Below, piece by piece: positions 61,588-64,000 of a stretch of 64,000 bases of DNA; positions within the stretch are counted from its first letter, which is position 1, and each line of letters begins with the position of its first letter. The notes below the pieces were generated by a model that saw only the letters and a program-made list of their open reading frames with translations, ran no database searches and was not told where the DNA came from. Origin of the DNA: Cetobacterium sp. NK01. GTDB taxonomy: Bacteria > Fusobacteriota > Fusobacteriia > Fusobacteriales > Fusobacteriaceae. A program made the translations under genes and the position numbers. The stretch covers positions 248,001-312,000 of the forward strand of contig NZ_JANIBO010000001.1 of assembly GCF_024506395.1 (NCBI RefSeq), read 5' to 3'.

Positions 61588-62411
61588 ATTTTTAAACTTC
61601 TTCCTCCTCCTAAAGATATTTTTGTTAATGCTTCTTCAAAAAGTATTTCTCCCTCTCCTCTTTTTAAATCTAATTCATTTTCAATTTCAAAAAGTGATTC
61701 TCTTTTTTCTCCTATTAACCCATAGTATCTTTTTAAAATTTCCTCTTCCATTTGAGATAATTTTTTAGGAACAGATGTAAAATCTAGTTTTTCAACTTCA
61801 TTTATTTTCTCTTCAATAATTTCTGATTTTTCATCTAAAGGAATTTCATCGTCTTCTTCTAACTCTGCTACTATTTCATGCTCTAGTAACTCCTCTTTTC
61901 TTTTAGAAAAATACCCTTTATACATGTATTTCTCTGTTTCAACTTTTTCATCAATGAATAATATCATTTCTCTTCTTACCCATAACTTTATGTATTCTAA
62001 TACATCTCCATTCGATGGTCTATACTCTTCTAAAGCTTTTATAACTCCTATATTTCCTTCTTGAATTAAATCTAAGTAATCAATTCCTGCAATTAAATAA
62101 TCAAAAGCGATATTAGCAACCTCTCTTAAATTACCTTCTACTAATTTATGAACACTTTCTTCTTCATCTAAAGTTTCTAAAAGATTACTTATCTCTTCTT
62201 TTGAAAGAGGCTGAATATAAGATATCTCTTCTAAATATTCACCTACAATTCCTTCTACAACATAGCTATTATCCTCAACTTTTTCTTCTTTTCTTATATC
62301 TATATTTTCAAACTCTAATTTTAAAGCTGAATTTTGCTTTAAAAATTTTATAAAGTCTTTATCCTCAATACAGTTTTTTAATATTTCTTTTTCAAATTCT
62401 CTTATTTTCAT
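61584..62411 (-). CDS. Degenerate sigma-70-like paralog
   Basis: 275 residues. Region 2 is recognisable: VEGNLREVANIAFDYL and [19 protein letters not shown], the core-binding 2.1-2.2 segments. Region 2.3-2.4 (LEYIKLWVRREMILFI) differs from the Rpo[15 protein letters not shown], and region 4 lacks the HTH signature; the C-terminus ends in LGGGRSLKI. It could bind core RNA polymerase without normal promoter recognition, as a modified sigma or an anti-sigma-like competitor. It lies directly downstream of rpoD after a hairpin. Confidence 0.82.
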   Translation of the reverse strand: MKIREFEKEILKNCIEDKDFIKFLKQNSALKLEFENIDIRKEEKVEDNSYVVEGIVGEYLEEISYIQPLSKEEISNLLETLDEEESVHKLVEGNLREVANIAFDYLIAGIDYLDLIQEGNIGVIKALEEYRPSNGDVLEYIKLWVRREMILFIDEKVETEKYMYKGYFSKRKEELLEHEIVAELEEDDEIPLDEKSEIIEEKINEVEKLDFTSVPKKLSQMEEEILKRYYGLIGEKRESLFEIENELDLKRGEGEILFEEALTKISLGGGRSLKI

Positions 62412-62445
62412 TTTTATCCCCTTTTTTTAATATAAATAATATAAA

Positions 62446-62468
62446 ATGGGGGTTTTAACTACCCCCAT
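62446..62468 (-). terminator. Hairpin between rpoD and the sigma-like gene
   Basis: ATGGGGGT (62446-62453) pairs with ACCCCCAT (62461-62468). The T-run on the minus strand is poor, so it may only attenuate. Confidence 0.6.
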
Positions 62469-62474
62469 ATTGTC

Positions 62475-63710
62475 TTATACTTTAAAATCTTCTAGTTTTT
62501 TTCTTCTGCTTGGATGTCTTAACTTTCTAAGTGCTTTTACCTCTATTTGTCTAATTCTTTCCCTTGTTACTTTAAAGATTTTTCCTACTTCTTCTAGAGT
62601 TTTAGGTGCACCATCATTTAATCCATATCTAAAGATTAAAACTTGTTCTTCTCTACTACTTAAAGTTTTTAACACATCATTTAATTGCTCTCTAAGTAAA
62701 GTTCTATTTGTTAACTCATAAGGATTTTGCATTTTATTGTCTTCTACGAAATCTCCTAATTCACTATCTTCTTCACTTCCAACTGGAGTTTCTAATGATA
62801 TTGGATCTTGATTCATCTCTTGAATACTTTTTATTTTTTCAACTTCCATCCCTAATCTATCTGCTAAAACTTCTGGAGTAGCGTCTTTTCCTGTTTCTTG
62901 AAGGTAAATTCTAGCTTCTTTTTTAATTTTATTAATTGTTTCTATCATATGAACTGGAATACGTATAGTTCTTCCTTGATCTGCTATTGCTCTTGTTATA
63001 GCTTGTCTTATCCACCATGTTGCGTAAGTAGAAAATTTATATCCTTTACTATACTCAAACTTTTCAACAGCTTTCATTAATCCTATATTTCCTTCTTGAA
63101 TTAAATCTAATAGTTTTAATCCTCTGTTTGTATGCTTTTTAGCAATACTTACAACTAGTCTTAAGTTAGCTTCTATAAGTTGTTGTTGAGAATATTCATC
63201 TCCTTCTAATGCCGCTTTAGCATAACCTAACTCTTCTTCATGAGTTAATAGAGGAATTTGTCCAATTTCTCTCAAATACATTTTAATTGGCTCGTCTACT
63301 TCCATCTCTCCTGTAATACTAAACAAATCATCATTTACTAAGTCATCTTCACTAACTTCTTCTATATCATCTGGATTAAAATCAAATTCCTCTGAATAAT
63401 CTGCTGCTTTTTCTTCTTCCTCTTCTTCTTCATCTAATTCAACAACAGGTCTTTTTACTATTGGAGTTATAACTTTTTTTAAATCTTTTCTTCCTTCGTC
63501 TTTTCTCTTAATATTTTCCTGTTTCTTAATTTCTTCTTGGGAAATTATTTTAATTCCCTGTTCTGTCATTCCATTTATTAAAAACTCTATTCTTTCTGGT
63601 GGAAAATCTGAACTTAATTGGCTATTAATCTCTTCATAGCTTATTACTTTATTTTCCATTGCCTTTCTTAATAAAGCTAAAACCTTTTCATTTTTTATAA
63701 ACTCCTTCAT
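62475..63710 (-). CDS. rpoD: Primary sigma factor
   Basis: 411 residues. Regions 2.1-2.4 ([50 protein letters not shown]), region 3 and region 4 HTH ([31 protein letters not shown]) are all present. The N-terminus carries an acidic Glu run near residue 100. It directs RNA polymerase to -35/-10 promoters like those named in this window. It follows dnaG, as is usual. Confidence 0.97.
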   Translation of the reverse strand: MKEFIKNEKVLALLRKAMENKVISYEEINSQLSSDFPPERIEFLINGMTEQGIKIISQEEIKKQENIKRKDEGRKDLKKVITPIVKRPVVELDEEEEEEEKAADYSEEFDFNPDDIEEVSEDDLVNDDLFSITGEMEVDEPIKMYLREIGQIPLLTHEEELGYAKAALEGDEYSQQQLIEANLRLVVSIAKKHTNRGLKLLDLIQEGNIGLMKAVEKFEYSKGYKFSTYATWWIRQAITRAIADQGRTIRIPVHMIETINKIKKEARIYLQETGKDATPEVLADRLGMEVEKIKSIQEMNQDPISLETPVGSEEDSELGDFVEDNKMQNPYELTNRTLLREQLNDVLKTLSSREEQVLIFRYGLNDGAPKTLEEVGKIFKVTRERIRQIEVKALRKLRHPSRRKKLEDFKV

Positions 63711-63752
63711 TAGTTGAAGCCTCCTCTATTGAATAAATTATCTTTCAAAATT

Positions 63753-64000
63753 TTAAGCATTGATATTTTTAAACTCACTATACAATGCACGAAGGTCATT
63801 GAACTCAATATGTTGTTTCAATTTATCCTCTATTTTTTTTAGCTTAATATGTTTTAATAAGTTACTTCTTTCTTTTAACGCTTCTTTTAATTCTAATATA
63901 AACCACGACATAAAAATAATCTGGAATCCCTTCTCAATATCTAATTTATTTGAAAAATCATCTATAGAAAGTAAGGATATATTTACCAACTCCTTTTCTT
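63753..64000 (-). CDS. dnaG: Probable DNA primase, C-terminal end
   Basis: Only the last ~82 residues are inside the window; the frame stays open to the window edge (EKELVNISLLSIDDF...). They are helical and charged, as expected for the DnaB-binding C-terminal domain of DnaG. The identification rests mostly on gene order (dnaG-rpoD), with weak sequence support. It lies 42 bp upstream of rpoD on the same strand. Confidence 0.65.
   Translation of the reverse strand, partial: EKELVNISLLSIDDFSNKLDIEKGFQIIFMSWFILELKEALKERSNLLKHIKLKKIEDKLKQHIEFNDLRALYSEFKNINA

Noticed and set aside
1-64000. tRNA genes, insertion sequences and CRISPR
   Set aside because: I looked for T-loop GTTCGA motifs, transposase motifs and short regular repeats and saw none that held up; a tRNAscan and ISfinder search would be decisive.

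Overview
The window is AT-rich DNA packed with genes on both strands. It probably comes from a fermentative, outer-membrane-bearing anaerobe of the Fusobacteriota, perhaps Cetobacterium- or Fusobacterium-like. The case rests on several things together: very low GC; strong AGGAGG ribosome-binding sites; ribosomal protein L27 made with a cleavable leader next to its protease Prp; rubredoxin and a hybrid-cluster protein; many small signal-peptide proteins; and an rpoD locus followed by a degenerate sigma-like paralog. The phylum is an inference, because no 16S gene or tRNA is present.

Layout. 1-3.8 kb holds the end of a short-chain dehydrogenase, a small helical protein, aquaporin AqpZ, a bicupin protein and a thioredoxin-fold protein. 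A duplicated segment flanks aqpZ. 4.2-21.1 kb is one long minus-strand operon of ten genes that reads as a DNA phosphorothioation defence island. It holds sspA, sspB, sspC and sspD homologues, an SspE-like DUF262/HNH effector, and a second block of PLD-helicase, tiny protein, DndD-like ATPase and phosphorothioation-associated protein. It also holds a 944-residue coiled-coil protein with five almost identical 261-bp repeats that I cannot match to any described phosphorothioation component. 21.3-28.0 kb has a nucleoside hydrolase and a queuosine-precursor transporter behind a candidate preQ1-I riboswitch, a CuA-type cupredoxin, a GNAT enzyme, a large SBP-GGDEF-EAL sensor, and a small thioredoxin-fold gene interrupted by an in-frame UGA followed by a SECIS-like hairpin (candidate selenoprotein).

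28.2-36.1 kb is a plus-strand 2-aminoethylphosphonate operon: binding protein, ATPase, permease, PhnX, a PbfA-like enzyme, PhnW and a DeoR regulator. Its two upstream regions carry TTTTAC repeats every 11 bp. 36.2-46.1 kb is a mixed region: thioredoxin, ankyrin, ClC, MscS, rubredoxin, hybrid-cluster protein, DUF305, ZIP transporter, periplasmic Met-rich proteins, M20 amidohydrolase and patatin. 46.2-54.3 kb has two HTH regulators, an ABC exporter, a peptide-binding protein and a four-gene minus operon. 54.5-64 kb is core: lepA, an MprF-like protein, rplU-prp-rpmA, rnpB, and an rpoD operon that begins with what is probably the end of dnaG.

Functional logic. In the ssp operon, SspA would mobilise sulfur, SspD would activate and transfer it, SspB would nick and SspC would supply ATPase activity. 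The SspE-like protein and the helicase/DndD-like block would act as effectors. The phosphonate operon imports 2-aminoethylphosphonate, converts it to phosphonoacetaldehyde (PhnW; PbfA would feed in the hydroxylated analogue) and releases phosphate and acetaldehyde (PhnX). The hydrolase/transporter pair probably salvages queuosine or its base under preQ1 control. No insertion sequences, tRNAs or CRISPR arrays were seen.
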